Assembly (NCBI GenBank): GCA_020086605.1
Contig: JACBWW010000016.1
Location: 13,223,998 to 13,287,997 of the forward strand
Length of the DNA: 64,000 nucleotides
Direction of reading: 5' to 3'
Source: Lanius collurio
Taxonomy: Eukaryota > Chordata > Aves > Passeriformes > Laniidae
Shown here one piece after another: positions 63,701 to 64,000 of the stretch. A program made the position numbers and the translations under genes. Below the pieces are notes generated by a model. It was not told the DNA's origin. It worked only from the letters and a program-made list of their open reading frames with translations, and made no database searches. Every line of letters starts with the position of its first letter. Position 1 is the first letter of the stretch.

Positions 63701-64000
63701 GAATTAGAGTATTGTATTTGCTTTCTCTTTCATTAGATCTGAAGGCTGAAAAAAGTCTCATATGCTCTCTATGAAAACACTTTGATTTATGATTTGCCAG
63801 ATTTCAGTGATGACTTCTTTCAAAAGAGAGGGGAATCCTCTCTCTGGGTTTCACAAAATATTTAGATAGCACATAACAAAACCAAAACCTACAAAAATGC
63901 AATTCTCAAAGTTTACAGAAATAAATTAAATTGAAAAAAAAATTAAAAGCTATTCTGTTAGTATTTTGCCTTTACATCCACCACAGGTATCCACTAAATG
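60753..64000. other. Unassigned AT-rich non-coding DNA
   Basis: Frames at 60762-61037 (91 codons) and 62099-62404 (101 codons) have no family resemblance; the second lies in T-rich sequence. No repeat or RNA gene is recognised up to the window end. Confidence 0.7.

Noticed and set aside
1..64000. CRISPR arrays, bacterial operons, phage or plasmid features
   Set aside because: No regularly spaced direct repeats, no ribosome-binding-site/ORF organisation and no long frames; composition and CR1 content show animal nuclear DNA.

Overview
This window looks like a stretch of nuclear DNA from a bird, or less likely another sauropsid. It is AT-rich and strongly CpG-depleted, with scattered A/T homopolymers and trinucleotide microsatellites. 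The only interspersed repeats I can name are decayed CR1-type LINEs. I saw no Alu- or L1-like repeat, no tRNA, rRNA or snRNA gene, no CpG island and no bacterial gene organisation. Low repeat density with CR1 as the only clear family is typical of avian chromosomes. The species and locus cannot be named from this sequence.

I find no protein-coding gene. No open frame exceeds about 127 codons. The longest one (30634-31017) lies antisense inside a dead CR1 copy, and the next (37261-37629) begins at TTG and has AT-driven composition. Open frames are equally common on both strands and often overlap, as expected by chance. The window is therefore best read as intergenic DNA (part of a gene desert) or the inside of a very large intron.

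Layout: 1-8.9 kb is plain AT-rich DNA with a small GC-richer island (5.2-5.5 kb), a 19-bp tandem duplication (6.1 kb) and a TTA microsatellite (8.1 kb). 8.9-15.2 kb holds two probable CR1 tail remnants, a compound ATT/ACT microsatellite (10.3 kb) and a cluster of short palindromes (13.4 kb). 15.2-28.6 kb is repeat-poor and contains the best candidates for conserved non-coding elements (21.7-22.0 and 25.9-26.4 kb), a long imperfect hairpin (23.0 kb) and A-rich tracts. 28.63-31.02 kb is a 2.4-kb CR1 copy on the minus strand. It runs from the 3' tail through reverse transcriptase into the start of the endonuclease region and has lost the middle of the endonuclease. 36.52-36.95 kb is a second CR1 fragment on the plus strand, with only the C-terminal part of reverse transcriptase. 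37-64 kb is again unremarkable, with a few simple repeats, two candidate splice-site clusters (42.1 and 44.3 kb), a possible regulatory block (45.2-45.8 kb) and an AAAC-rich tract (55 kb).

No set of genes works together here. If the window has a function it is most likely cis-regulatory. I did not find an undescribed biological system that I can support. The items worth checking are the two CpG-retaining putative conserved elements and the 23.0-kb hairpin.
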